From assembly GCA_002699145.1 (NCBI GenBank), contig PABK01000022.1:1-64000 (forward strand): a stretch of 64,000 bases of DNA, read 5' to 3'. Both the position numbers and the translations under genes were made by a program. The notes beneath the pieces were generated by a model. That model saw only the letters and a list, made by a program, of their open reading frames with translations, had not been told where the DNA came from and made no database searches. Shown here one piece after another: positions 63,986-64,000 of the stretch (position 1 is the first letter of the stretch; every line of letters begins with the position of its first letter). The stretch comes from Halioglobus sp. Lineage in GTDB: Bacteria > Pseudomonadota > Gammaproteobacteria > Pseudomonadales > Halieaceae.

Positions 63986-64000
63986 CAGCGAGGCCTCGCC

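Overview
This 64 kb window is a high-GC bacterial chromosome segment. It is dominated by one exopolysaccharide (EPS) locus of the exosortase A (XrtA) / PEP-CTERM type. XrtA itself, the PrsK-PrsR two-component pair, the TPR lipoprotein PrsT, the XrtA-linked export, chain-length, kinase and beta-barrel proteins, and a GlrK/QseG-like/GlrR triad together point to a gammaproteobacterium, possibly a marine Halieaceae/OM60-type organism. The taxon is inferred from gene content only. No rRNA, tRNA, CRISPR array or insertion sequence was seen.

Layout. 1-270: a long perfect inverted repeat running into 33-bp tandem repeats. 287-5166 (minus): an operon of an RND/MMPL exporter, a LolA-like periplasmic protein and an AMIN/beta-barrel protein. 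5430-6092: a FeeM-like acyltransferase behind two operator-like repeats. 6244-12564: prsT, then prsR and prsK on the other strand. 12711-15089: a UDP-HexNAc 4-epimerase and 6-dehydrogenase that make a HexNAc-uronic acid donor. 15102-17853 (minus): a small HPr-rel-A cluster (nucleotidyltransferase, HprK-like kinase, PqqD-like chaperone) headed by a Cys-containing protein with a Tat-like signal. 18597-45410: the main EPS block, with an AAA-OmpA fusion, OPX export protein, Wzz, BY-kinase, beta-barrel, WecB, deacetylase, FemAB, XrtA, several glycosyltransferases, asparagine-synthase amidotransferase, CoA-ligase-like enzyme, O-antigen-ligase-like polymerase or ligase, second deacetylase, TPR protein, two sulfotransferases, Wzx flippase and an ATP-grasp/LMW-PTP fusion. 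45422-52859: a second modification block with a GNAT, two exosortase-associated hydrolases, a methyltransferase, a degenerate AsnB and a Pro-rich secreted protein. 52939-56220 (minus): GlrR, QseG-like lipoprotein, GlrK. 56590-57228: a PEP-CTERM substrate protein. 57268-62721: glycosyltransferases plus a complete set for GDP-D-glycero-D-manno-heptose (GmhA, HddA, and an HddC-GmhB fusion). 62732-64000: a long coiled-coil protein at the edge.

How the parts fit. Nucleotide sugars (HexNAcA, ManNAc type, heptose) feed the glycosyltransferases. Repeat units are probably flipped by Wzx, polymerised, length-controlled by Wzz and the tyrosine kinase, and exported through the OPX and beta-barrel proteins. 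Deacetylases, sulfotransferases, acyltransferases and amidotransferases decorate the polymer. XrtA processes PEP-CTERM proteins such as the one at 56590, whose upstream region has a well-spaced sigma-54 promoter suited to PrsR. Three TGTGA-N6-TCACA palindromes, of the kind bound by CRP/Vfr, lie before the HPr-rel-A operon, before the export operon and before the PEP-CTERM gene, which suggests shared control. The initiating polyprenyl-phosphate glycosyltransferase normally found in such loci is not in the window.
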